DNA of 64,000 nucleotides from Obscuribacter phosphatis_A (GTDB lineage: Bacteria > Cyanobacteriota > Vampirovibrionia > Obscuribacterales > Obscuribacteraceae). The DNA is taken from the NCBI GenBank assembly GCA_017303615.1, contig JAFLCK010000006.1:62001-126000 (forward strand). Direction: 5' to 3'. Positions within the stretch are counted from its first letter, which is position 1. Each line of letters starts with the position of its first letter. Positions 1 through 7,939 of the stretch are shown piece by piece. Both the position numbers and the translations under genes were made by a program. Under the pieces are notes generated by a model. It was not told where the DNA came from, did no database searches, and saw only the letters and a list, made by a program, of their open reading frames with translations.

Positions 1-1105
1 ATTAAAGACTGCCGGCAGAACTTCCGCTTTCTATATTGATAACTTAAAGCGAGCCGGCATCAAGGGGGCTCCCTTTTATCGCGGCGATATTCGCATAGCT
101 AAAAGCGGCAACAAAGTTAGAGTTTCTCTATTTCTAGATCTAGATAGCTATCTGGCCGGAGTATTAGCGGCGGAAATGCCGGCCAGCTATCATATCGAGG
201 CTCTCAAAGGACAAGCCCTTTGTGCTCGTACCTATGCTCTGCACCCTCGCTTACCGCATGACCTAGACAAGGTAAATGTCTGCGATTCTTTTCTTTGTTG
301 TCAATATTTTGCAGGGCACAGTGCCGCCCTCGATGCCCGCATAGACAAAGCCATAAGCGCAACTGCTTCGGAAGTTTTGGTTTTTGATGATAAGCCCATT
401 TTGGCACTTTTTAGTAGTAATGCCGGTGGGCACACTGAAAATTATGAAAATTGTTTTTCAGACCCGCTAACTGGGGCTTTCCCGCCGCCGCCGCTGCCTT
501 ACCTCAAGGGGGTAGCAGAAGGCCGCTTTGCCGTGGCAGCTGGAGGCGAAGATTTTCTGCGCTATCTCTGGGGCAATAGACAGAACAAAACTTTTAGTGC
601 CGATGCCTGGTCTGGTAAGTTTCATTTCTTGCATAGCTTTAGCTCTGAGAGCCTGGAAGCGCACATGCATCATGTGGCCGAGAAATTAGCCGGTGATAGA
701 GAGTCGGCACCATTTGTAGTACCGGCGTCTTCTGGTTTTGGCCGCATACTTGGCCTGAGAGTCTTGAAGCGTGGCGTCTCTGGTGTGGCAATAGAACTGT
801 CAGTTGATACAGACAAAGGTAATTGGATCTTCAAGAAAGAGCTAGTCATTAGAAAGCTTTTTGAAAATGCCGATCTGAAGCTGAAGAGGCTAAATAGCGC
901 TCGTATATTTTTCGATCAAGATTTTCAGGCAGCGCCAAGGGGCGCAAAAGTAAAGACTCTCAGGAGTCTTACAGTTTATGGTCTTGGTTATGGACATGGA
1001 GTCGGCTTTCAGCAACAAGGCGCCCAGGGTCATGCTCTTAAGGGGCTTGATTATAGGGCCATACTTTCTCATTATTTCAATGGTGTAAATATAGAAAAGG
1101 TCTGA
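1..1105 (+). CDS. SpoIID/LytB-domain cell-wall protein, 5' end outside window
   Basis: The frame is already open at base 2 and runs to the TGA at 1103-1105, so about 367 residues are visible and the N terminus lies upstream of the window. The block YLAGVLAAEM followed by GQALCARTYAL (bases about 150-240), SNAGGHTEN (about 415-440) and the C-terminal GYGHGVGFQQQGA are hallmarks of the SpoIID/LytB family. SpoIID is a lytic transglycosylase acting on denuded peptidoglycan, and LytB homologues stimulate amidases. The ATG at 176 falls inside the first conserved block and cannot be the true start. A role in periplasmic wall remodelling in this organism is inference. A strong terminator follows at 1141. 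Confidence 0.85.
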   Translation, partial: LKTAGRTSAFYIDNLKRAGIKGAPFYRGDIRIAKSGNKVRVSLFLDLDSYLAGVLAAEMPASYHIEALKGQALCARTYALHPRLPHDLDKVNVCDSFLCCQYFAGHSAALDARIDKAISATASEVLVFDDKPILALFSSNAGGHTENYENCFSDPLTGAFPPPPLPYLKGVAEGRFAVAAGGEDFLRYLWGNRQNKTFSADAWSGKFHFLHSFSSESLEAHMHHVAEKLAGDRESAPFVVPASSGFGRILGLRVLKRGVSGVAIELSVDTDKGNWIFKKELVIRKLFENADLKLKRLNSARIFFDQDFQAAPRGAKVKTLRSLTVYGLGYGHGVGFQQQGAQGHALKGLDYRAILSHYFNGVNIEKV

Positions 1106-1140
1106 GTGACAGTCGGTCTTTCGGCTGTGCCTAAAGAGAG

Positions 1141-1173
1141 AAAGAGACCTGCTCCTCCGGCGCAGGTCTCTTT
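1141..1173. terminator. Bidirectional intrinsic terminator
   Basis: A perfect 12-bp stem (1141-1152 with 1162-1173) and a 9-nt loop lie between two convergent genes. T-rich sequence follows on the plus strand and A-rich sequence (AAAGAGAG) precedes it, so it can serve both the SpoIID gene and the VIT-vWA gene. Confidence 0.8.
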
Positions 1174-1197
1174 CTTTCTTTCTTTCTTTCTTTCTTT
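1171..1197. repeat. TTTC tetranucleotide microsatellite
   Basis: Six perfect TTTC units followed by TTTG directly abut the terminator stem and end just before the stop codon of the minus-strand gene at 1199. The tract could supply the T-rich tail of the plus-strand terminator and may vary in length between strains. Confidence 0.7.
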
Positions 1198-1198
1198 G

Positions 1199-4072
1199 TT
1201 AGTTGAAGAGAGCCGAGTCGCGAGCGGTCTGAATGAACCAGGTAACAATAGAGGGTATAGACAAACCGATGGCGACAATGGCTATACCAGTAGCTGTGCG
1301 CCCGCGTAGAAGACCACTCGGGGTCATTCCGGCTTTGGCGCCCTGCAATATTTTGAAGGCTCCGAAGAGTACGCTCAAGATTTGCAGCATAATGGCGGAT
1401 ATATTCATGACAGCTTCGACATTAGCTAGATTGTTTACCCTTACTGTGCCGGCTGTGTTTACTCCTTGTACTATGGTGTATTCTGCCTGAGGGCTGATAG
1501 TGCCCAAGGTAGCTCCTTGTAAGATAGGCTTGTTTACTGAATTGGCTAAAGCATCTCCACCTGTTAAGGTGCCGATAGCAACCTGCCCGGTGCTCGTTCC
1601 TACGACAATTTGTCCGCGAGCTTGTTCGACATTGCCAAAACCCGAGAGCGAATCGGTGCTAGCTAATTTGCTTGCCTCTTGGTTGGGGTTTTGTTGTTTG
1701 AGTGGGCTATTTTGTCTGATACCCCAGCGCAGATAATCGTCTTGATTTTCCAGTATGACGCCCGAGGTGAGCGGTGTAACTAGGTGGTAGCGCAGGGCTT
1801 TTTCTATGGCTTCGGTTGATTTATTGCTGGCAATTAAATGTTTGCAGTTTTGCGCCGCCACCAAAGTGGAGAGATTAAGCGCGTCCTGACCTTCAATAAT
1901 TGCACAACTCGGCTTTACGTCGGTGTGGTAAAGACGAACCGAATAGTGATAGCCACCTGGTTTCCACTGATCAATAAAACGATTCATATCGTCTTCCAGT
2001 TTGCCGCTGCGCATAACTGGTGTCATCGGTCCAATATCCTGGTGATTTTTCAGGAATTGGCTGGTATTGGTCCAAACATCATCGAGAGCCAGCTCATAGT
2101 AAGTAGGCTTAGTAATGCCGGGTGTAGTGATATAGATCTCATCGTTAAAAGCCGGTTGCGGTCCATGCACCCAGAGAACTGCCGATTGATCTAGATCTGA
2201 TGCCAGTTGAGAAGCCTTGACCACGGCGGGCAGATTGTCATGACCGCCTAGGTAGGTGGCATTTTCCATAGCCTTGATTGCTTCTTCTACGGTCATTACT
2301 TCAGGCTCTTCACCCTTATGGTTGTCGGCAAGCAAAACCTTGGTCGGAACCAACTTCGAAACTTTTTTGAGCATTTTAGTAAGATCGTCTTTGTAGTTCT
2401 TCACTTGGCTCGAACCGTCTACGACAACTACTAAGTTTTGGGGCGTCGCGTTAGGCTCTGCTTTCACAGTTTCAACGGCATAGCCGCCGGTCACCTGGTC
2501 TTGGGCGGCAAAGGCACCTAAGCTATGTTCTCTTTCGGCTTGCAGTGAAATGCCTGCGTTCTTAACCTCCTGTTCGTTTATCTCTCCTGAATAAGTATGG
2601 TTGCCTGCGCTATTTGAGATCTCATGCAGACCGGCAGTGGCCAAATTTAGCTTGCTTTGCGAGTTTAGTCTGACTGCGTGCGTTTTGGCTGCCTTGAAAT
2701 TGGTCGAGACCAGGCGCGGCATCGCCATTGAGGCATGGCTGGCCGAATCAAGCTTGAGTGGCACTGTCATTGATAGACTGACTTTGGTTTCTTTATTAAC
2801 CTGCACTGGAAAACACTGCAAAAGTACCCGACCTTTGCCCAGATAGGTGACAAGTGCCGGATCTCTTCTACCTGTCACTACTTCGCTGTAGGCGCCCCGT
2901 GCTTGTGTGGTACTAGTTATAGTGGCATCAGTGGGCTTGCCGTCCATCCACAAGGTCATATTGGATACCACGGCACCTGGCGGCAGAGCTAGTTCGGCTC
3001 TGGCTTCCTGGGCGGAGGTGCTGGTGTTTTTTAAGACGAAGGTCCAGTTCAGATTTGCTGTGAGGTGGTCGGCATTGACCGAGCCGCCAATCTGAGATCT
3101 TTTCAGGCTCAGTCCCTTAATTTGCTCTCCTACAACTTGTCTGGCTAGATAATTGTCATAGGCGCTCGATGTGGTGTAGTCGCCGGACTGGTCGCCGGCT
3201 GCCAGTTCTGATACTGCTTCATAGGGCTGGGAGGTGAGAGCAAAAAAGACCTTGCGGGCGCTTGTTTCGTTCAGCCCCAAGAATAGACCTGAGAGTCCGC
3301 CGGTATCCGGCGCGGCAATATCCCTCTTTATTTCGGTTTCGCTGTCTAGAAAGGGTAAACGGAGCCTTTCTAGAGCTTCGCTGCTCTCTTTTAAGTCTTC
3401 TGAGAGAGCCGCTTTTTCGTTGACCTTTATGAAAGTCTGGCGGGCTTCCGAAAGTCCTGTGGTCATAAATGACAGCAAGACGCCGGCGATGCTATAAATC
3501 TTCTGGCAGAAGCGGGCATTGTCGGTCTCCCAAGCCTGGCTCAGTTTTTTCATCAGATGCAGGCTTGTGATTAATGAGGCGAGAGCGGCACAAGCGCCGA
3601 TTATCGCATCGCCTGCATGGCTGTTGTAGTAATTGTAGAGTAGCGGTGTACCAAGATATAAGGCTGCCGCACAAGCGATAAAAACCAGGGCTGAGCCTCC
3701 GATGGCTGCACCGTTATAGAGCCCTAGCCGGCGGCTATTGCCTAGTTTGTTTCGAAAGAGACGATCCCAAACTAGATAGTTACCGAGCGGTATCATCGTT
3801 AGTAGGCCATATTGCAAGAGTGTTTCGACTGGGTGTCTCATGACCAGTTCTACTGCTGTGACTAGATTAGAGAGCGCCGCAAAGATTAGTAAGGCCGCCG
3901 GTAAGGCTGTGCCGGCGGTGATTATAGTCATGTCTTGAAAGGAGAGCGGCTTCTTCATGCAGCTTAATCCGCCTTCTTGTGCATTATGCAGATCACTCTC
4001 TTCTAAGGTCGGGTTCTCTAAGGTTGCGGTGCCGCAAGTCTTTTCGCGTAGTTCTTTTAAGGTATTATTCAT
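1199..4072 (-). CDS. Membrane protein with VIT and von Willebrand A-like domains
   Basis: This is a 957-residue protein. ATG at 4072 is preferred over a start 24 bases upstream because AAGGAG lies about 8 bases before it. The N-terminal part carries roughly four hydrophobic segments between residues 45 and 170. A VIT-type beta domain follows at about 325-450 (pattern LPPGAVVSNMTLWMDGKP, then GAYSEVV and DPALV). A vWA-like region starts near 545 with VVVVDGSSQ, which resembles the metal-binding DxSxS loop with Gly in the second place. Two more hydrophobic segments lie near the C terminus. The layout recalls inter-alpha-trypsin-inhibitor-like proteins and the MSEP-CTERM proteins of exosortase systems, but I see no sorting tail. 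The function is not known to me; an envelope adhesion or scaffold role is inference. Confidence 0.7.
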   Translation of the reverse strand: MNNTLKELREKTCGTATLENPTLEESDLHNAQEGGLSCMKKPLSFQDMTIITAGTALPAALLIFAALSNLVTAVELVMRHPVETLLQYGLLTMIPLGNYLVWDRLFRNKLGNSRRLGLYNGAAIGGSALVFIACAAALYLGTPLLYNYYNSHAGDAIIGACAALASLITSLHLMKKLSQAWETDNARFCQKIYSIAGVLLSFMTTGLSEARQTFIKVNEKAALSEDLKESSEALERLRLPFLDSETEIKRDIAAPDTGGLSGLFLGLNETSARKVFFALTSQPYEAVSELAAGDQSGDYTTSSAYDNYLARQVVGEQIKGLSLKRSQIGGSVNADHLTANLNWTFVLKNTSTSAQEARAELALPPGAVVSNMTLWMDGKPTDATITSTTQARGAYSEVVTGRRDPALVTYLGKGRVLLQCFPVQVNKETKVSLSMTVPLKLDSASHASMAMPRLVSTNFKAAKTHAVRLNSQSKLNLATAGLHEISNSAGNHTYSGEINEQEVKNAGISLQAEREHSLGAFAAQDQVTGGYAVETVKAEPNATPQNLVVVVDGSSQVKNYKDDLTKMLKKVSKLVPTKVLLADNHKGEEPEVMTVEEAIKAMENATYLGGHDNLPAVVKASQLASDLDQSAVLWVHGPQPAFNDEIYITTPGITKPTYYELALDDVWTNTSQFLKNHQDIGPMTPVMRSGKLEDDMNRFIDQWKPGGYHYSVRLYHTDVKPSCAIIEGQDALNLSTLVAAQNCKHLIASNKSTEAIEKALRYHLVTPLTSGVILENQDDYLRWGIRQNSPLKQQNPNQEASKLASTDSLSGFGNVEQARGQIVVGTSTGQVAIGTLTGGDALANSVNKPILQGATLGTISPQAEYTIVQGVNTAGTVRVNNLANVEAVMNISAIMLQILSVLFGAFKILQGAKAGMTPSGLLRGRTATGIAIVAIGLSIPSIVTWFIQTARDSALFN

Positions 4073-4557
4073 GGTCTTTCTCCTTAGTAAAAGCAAGCCA
4101 AGCTGTAATACCGCAGGTGGTGCTAACAGGGCAGGCTATCGGCTCGCGCCTAGACACTTATTCATGCCGTTAAAATGGCATGAATAGTCATCTCGATAGC
4201 CGGCTTTCGGTCGGCAGTCTGAGGTATTAAGCTCATTCAGCCCCTTGCAAAGACTGGCAGTCGATTTTCGACTGACGCGTGCTTGAAAGAGCGGGCTGAA
4301 ATTTGCTCGCTGCTTGTTCCGCCTGGCATAGCATGAGATTAGTCACGCCCCAAGCTAAGACCTTGATTCAGGCTGAAGCGGAAAGCTCAAGTCTGAGGCA
4401 AAGCTAATGCCTAGCGGTTTTGTTTGTAGTGGTAAGTTGCTAACAGCCTAAAGTGGCTAAAGCAGACTGTACAACTTTTTGCCAGTTTGTCAAGGGGGGG
4501 GTGATCGCAAATAGTCTTCAAATACTGATCATCGTCGGTACCGCGGACGGTATCAAA
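4073..4557. other. Non-coding stretch with a perfect inverted repeat
   Basis: No convincing gene lies here. On the minus strand it would carry the promoter and leader of the VIT-vWA gene. The main structure is a 10-bp perfect inverted repeat with an 8-nt loop at 4159-4186. A run of eight G lies at 4494-4501. I could not identify a promoter with confidence. Confidence 0.5.
4159..4186. promoter_or_regulatory. Perfect 10-bp inverted repeat in a gene leader
   Basis: TATTCATGCC (4159-4168) pairs perfectly with GGCATGAATA (4177-4186) around an 8-nt loop. It sits about 90 bases upstream of the VIT-vWA start, so it could be a leader hairpin or a dyad operator. No T-tract follows on either strand, which argues against a terminator. 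Confidence 0.45.
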
Positions 4558-4591
4558 GTGAAGAAGGACTGAGCTGCCAGTCCTTCTTCAC
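4558..4591 (-). terminator. Intrinsic terminator of the PATAN chimera gene
   Basis: A perfect 14-bp stem (4558-4571 with 4578-4591) and a 6-nt loop lie 15 bases past the stop at 4606. On the minus strand it is followed by TTTGAT, a short T-tract. Confidence 0.7.
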
Positions 4592-4605
4592 TCTATTGAC
4601 TTTGC

Positions 4606-7245
4606 TTAGAGCGTGGTTGCCGCCGTGGCCTTTTCCAATTTGATCTTATTGCCGCTTAGTTTGACGATAAATTTCAAAACCGGCTCTTTGAAGTTCGGCA
4701 CAAATTTGAAAGGTGACGACTTGGTGATAGCACTCTGCAGAGCGCCTTCTAGGAGCTTCTGCTCTTCATCACCTTCATCGGCATCCAATTTTTCAAGGGC
4801 TTTGACATTACCCTCGTTGTCTATGCCAATCTTCAGTTTGGTCTTTATCTTACGACGTTCGGCTTTGTCCTTCTTCAGTTCTTCCTTGGCCCAGTCTGGC
4901 AGGCTGAGGTTTTCTTGAATTGTCTCTTTGGCCGAATTCATAAATTTGACGATGTCTTCTTCTGTAGCCAGATCTTTCTTTTCGTCTTCGACTTCGTCTT
5001 CATCTACTTCATTAGGTTTGATGCCGTCTCGCTTAGCCTGGTTTGCTTTCTGGGTGCGGTCGGCGGCCAGGTTTTCTATAACCGAAAGAGCATTATTTGG
5101 AATATAGGTCTGACCATCTTTTGCATAAGCTTGTCCGGTCACCAAGAAACATTTGCTGCTTTCTACAGCAGGGAAAGCGCCAAGCAGAATTTTCAGCTTA
5201 TTGCCTTTGGCATCGCTGCCGCTCAAGATAAACCATTTGAGCGTGCTGTCTCCCAAAACCTGTTCACCGGTTTCACTCGGTACCCCTTCGTCAAAGAAGA
5301 AATCTTGCACAAAAGGAGGTCTTTTCTCGAAGGCCTTGAGGTTATTGTAAGGCGACATATCTTGGTGCAACATAAAGGTGAGCTTTTGGTTTGTTCTCTC
5401 TGAAAACACGCCAAATGAGGGATTGGGCTTGGTTTGCTCACTTGTATCTTCGTACCAGTAGTCTTCTTCCGGTTTTAATTTAAAACCAGCTTTTTCCACT
5501 GCCATCTTTCTTGCTGCTTCATTCGAATCATGATGGGCAATTTCACCGGGCAGCTTGACCTGATCTGACGGAGTCGGCTGGGCCGGAGGTTTGAGCATGC
5601 TCATGATGGTGATGAGAAAGAGCGGGACCAAAATTACAGCGGCAATGGCCGCTTGTTTGTTGGTGAAGCCTGTCTTCTTTTGCAGTTTCTTGACGGCTTT
5701 GCCGGCTTTATCCTTGACTGTTTTGGCTTCTGGTTCTTCCGGTGGTGCTTCGATAATATGACCGCAGTTGCTGCAGGCCCCGTAAGCATGATTGGAAGAG
5801 AAGCAGACCGGGCAAACAATGCGGTCTTCAGCCGCCGGTGCCTGGGATGGTTCAACATCGAGACGGCTCTTGAGACTGGTTACTCCGCCTTCATCGCTGT
5901 CTCCACCAAACTTGGCTTTCTTACTGCTTACATCAAGTAATGCTCCCATCCACATAAACTGCGAGCACTTCATGGGAGGCGCCGTGACCCCGCCGCGAAG
6001 AGCCTGCGGACCGTTATGCAATCCTATCAGTTTGTAGTCTTTGCAAATCAGAGCGCCTGAAACTTCGGGTGGGACAGGAATGGTGTGCAACATGTTTTTA
6101 GGCTGCACCGCGCTTGCCGAGCCGAAATAATTGCCTTGCACCCAGCAGGGTTTGCCCGAGAGGGGATCTAGATAGAAAGCTTGCAGGTTGTCCCAGTTAT
6201 GTACTTCGAAGTCAGTATGCGAAATCAAGGGCGGGCCGACTGTGCCATTACCATGGAAGGGCGAAGAGCGGTTGATTTGAGAGGCCACACCGCGGTTGAC
6301 TAGTTCGCGCACAGCCACCAGACTTGTGTAAGTATCGGCGCCTACCCTGGTGGAAAGGTTGTCGAGGGTAATGAAGCCGTCAAGTGTTTCCCAGAGATTG
6401 CCGACCATCCACCTGATTTCTTCTGATGATGAGGTGGGGTCATAGGACTGCACAACCTTTTGATAGCGACCATTGATGCCGCCCAGACCAGCAAACAGCC
6501 CTTCCAGTTCATTGGCTCTGCGCATCGCTTCCCAGATTAGACGATCTGCCGGTGCGTTAATTGGAGTCATATCAGGCCAGGCAAATTCGCCCTGGGGTTC
6601 GAAGGCAAAACCAAGAGCCGGCTGTCTTATAGCCAGTTCGAAAAAGGTATATGCCGGCGGCATATTATAAAGTGACGAATAAACCAGGGGAATGCTGTTT
6701 TGCGCCAGGAGCAGGCGCGCAATTGGAATATTGTGAATGTCGAAGAGAGTGAGAAGACCCTGTTTGCCTTGGGCTAGCAAGTTGTTGATTACTTGCAGAT
6801 ACTCATGACCTTTCACCGGTCCGGAAGTTTCCACACCACGGTTGTTGAATGGAAGAGACATCGCCCTGACCAACTCGCCCACTCTTTCGGGCATTAGTTC
6901 AATAGGATCGGGGTCGACTATGAGCATGGCCATGTCATTGGGCAAGATGGGCAGTGTTTCACCAGGTCTGCCTGTCTGAGCGAGATAGTCGTTGCGGGCA
7001 AGCGGCTTATCGAAATCGGGGTGGATACTAACCGATTTCACACCCATACGAATTTCTGGATGCACAAAATAAAGTTCCAGAGCCCAAGGAGCATCGGTGT
7101 AGTGGAAGACTTTACCGGCACAACAAACGAATCTGCTTTTCGAGACCAGGAAACCCTGTCCCAGCAAGGCTGGCGGGTCTACGCTGCGGTCGAAGACGAA
7201 GCCAATGGCATTGGCCATGTCCTGTTCCAGTGATTGAAAACTCAT
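4606..7245 (-). CDS. Chimeric protein: trypsin-like fold, PATAN domain, zinc ribbon, TM helix, TonB-C-like tail
   Basis: The protein has 879 residues. Residues 10-110 resemble the first barrel of a trypsin-like protease (GQGFLVSKSRFVCCAG, then NDMAMLIVD), but the usual catalytic His position reads Gly. A PATAN/DUF4388-like region is at about 143-245 (LLAQGKQGLLTLF ... LLLAQNSIPLVYSS). A second-barrel-like part near 330-420 contains VSGALICKDYKLIGLHNG, which resembles the SGGP segment and retains the Ser. A zinc ribbon (CPVC ... CSNC) is at 476-495 and one membrane helix at about 528-552. The last 90 residues resemble a TonB C-terminal domain. A catalytically dead protease or sensor at the membrane is inference. 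No strong ribosome site was seen; a terminator follows at 4558. Confidence 0.6.
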   Translation of the reverse strand: MSFQSLEQDMANAIGFVFDRSVDPPALLGQGFLVSKSRFVCCAGKVFHYTDAPWALELYFVHPEIRMGVKSVSIHPDFDKPLARNDYLAQTGRPGETLPILPNDMAMLIVDPDPIELMPERVGELVRAMSLPFNNRGVETSGPVKGHEYLQVINNLLAQGKQGLLTLFDIHNIPIARLLLAQNSIPLVYSSLYNMPPAYTFFELAIRQPALGFAFEPQGEFAWPDMTPINAPADRLIWEAMRRANELEGLFAGLGGINGRYQKVVQSYDPTSSSEEIRWMVGNLWETLDGFITLDNLSTRVGADTYTSLVAVRELVNRGVASQINRSSPFHGNGTVGPPLISHTDFEVHNWDNLQAFYLDPLSGKPCWVQGNYFGSASAVQPKNMLHTIPVPPEVSGALICKDYKLIGLHNGPQALRGGVTAPPMKCSQFMWMGALLDVSSKKAKFGGDSDEGGVTSLKSRLDVEPSQAPAAEDRIVCPVCFSSNHAYGACSNCGHIIEAPPEEPEAKTVKDKAGKAVKKLQKKTGFTNKQAAIAAVILVPLFLITIMSMLKPPAQPTPSDQVKLPGEIAHHDSNEAARKMAVEKAGFKLKPEEDYWYEDTSEQTKPNPSFGVFSERTNQKLTFMLHQDMSPYNNLKAFEKRPPFVQDFFFDEGVPSETGEQVLGDSTLKWFILSGSDAKGNKLKILLGAFPAVESSKCFLVTGQAYAKDGQTYIPNNALSVIENLAADRTQKANQAKRDGIKPNEVDEDEVEDEKKDLATEEDIVKFMNSAKETIQENLSLPDWAKEELKKDKAERRKIKTKLKIGIDNEGNVKALEKLDADEGDEEQKLLEGALQSAITKSSPFKFVPNFKEPVLKFIVKLSGNKIKLEKATAATTL

Positions 7246-7307
7246 TTAGTTAGATAGCCCTTAATAACTGTTCTCTAGTCGTTTATACCACATACCAAAT
7301 CGAAGAT

Positions 7308-7808
7308 TTAAGGCGTTTCAGATTGTGTATTGGAATATAAATGCCCTGCTCCGTTGACAATTCGGCAGTTCACTCTCATTTCATAACGGGGCAGGCAGAA
7401 GCGGCAGGGCTGCATGCCTTCGCTCAATCCAGTCTCAAGATGGCTGAAATATTTCCGCTTGGCAAAGGCCATGATTGAGGCGTAGGGGCAATCTTTTCGA
7501 TGCAGCTTGAGAGTGATGATGTTGCCGATAAAGTTGTTATTTTCACTGCCTGAACTGTTCGCTCTTTCTGTTTTTTTGTATGTCTCTGGGTCTGTCTTTT
7601 GACCTGTATTTTGACCCGGCTCTTGACCTGGCTCACCAAGTTCCGCAGACTGGCTCAAGAAATTATCTTGAGAAAGGGCCGGAATAGCTCGCAGTGCCAT
7701 CGAGCCAGCTAGCAATATGCTGAGCAAAGCGCTAAAGGCAAATCGATATCTCGCTCGATATCCAAATCGATACCCAAAGATAAGCAGGGACTTTTGATGA
7801 GAGATCAC
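7308..7808 (-). CDS. Exported protein with Ada-like Cys motif
   Basis: The protein has 166 residues from a GTG at 7808 without a clear ribosome site, so the start is uncertain. Its N terminus is Arg-rich and followed by a hydrophobic stretch ending in ALSQ, consistent with a signal peptide or anchor. After a Gln/Gly/Thr-rich linker, the C-terminal 65 residues carry HRKDCPYA, a conserved Phe-Ser stretch and GMQPCRFCLP. That pattern resembles the metal-binding Ada-type zinc segment also found on secreted nucleases and small exported proteins. A metal or nucleic-acid binding role is inference. The DNA for the n-region is itself repetitive (GYRFGYRARYRF). Confidence 0.55.
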   Translation of the reverse strand: MISHQKSLLIFGYRFGYRARYRFAFSALLSILLAGSMALRAIPALSQDNFLSQSAELGEPGQEPGQNTGQKTDPETYKKTERANSSGSENNNFIGNIITLKLHRKDCPYASIMAFAKRKYFSHLETGLSEGMQPCRFCLPRYEMRVNCRIVNGAGHLYSNTQSETP

Positions 7809-7939
7809 GTTTTTACTCGTAAAATAAACCAGCCTGATAGTAAGACGTCAAAATCGGTCTTAAAGTTCAAAATTTTGGGCTCAGAAAAAATAAAATTTGC
7901 AGCCAAAGCAACTGCAGTAATCTAAAAGGAAGGATGTCT

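Noticed and set aside
4494..4501. Run of eight G as a phase-variation tract
   Set aside because: It lies in a non-coding gap more than 400 bases upstream of the VIT-vWA start, with no promoter seen around it. It may simply be a chance run.
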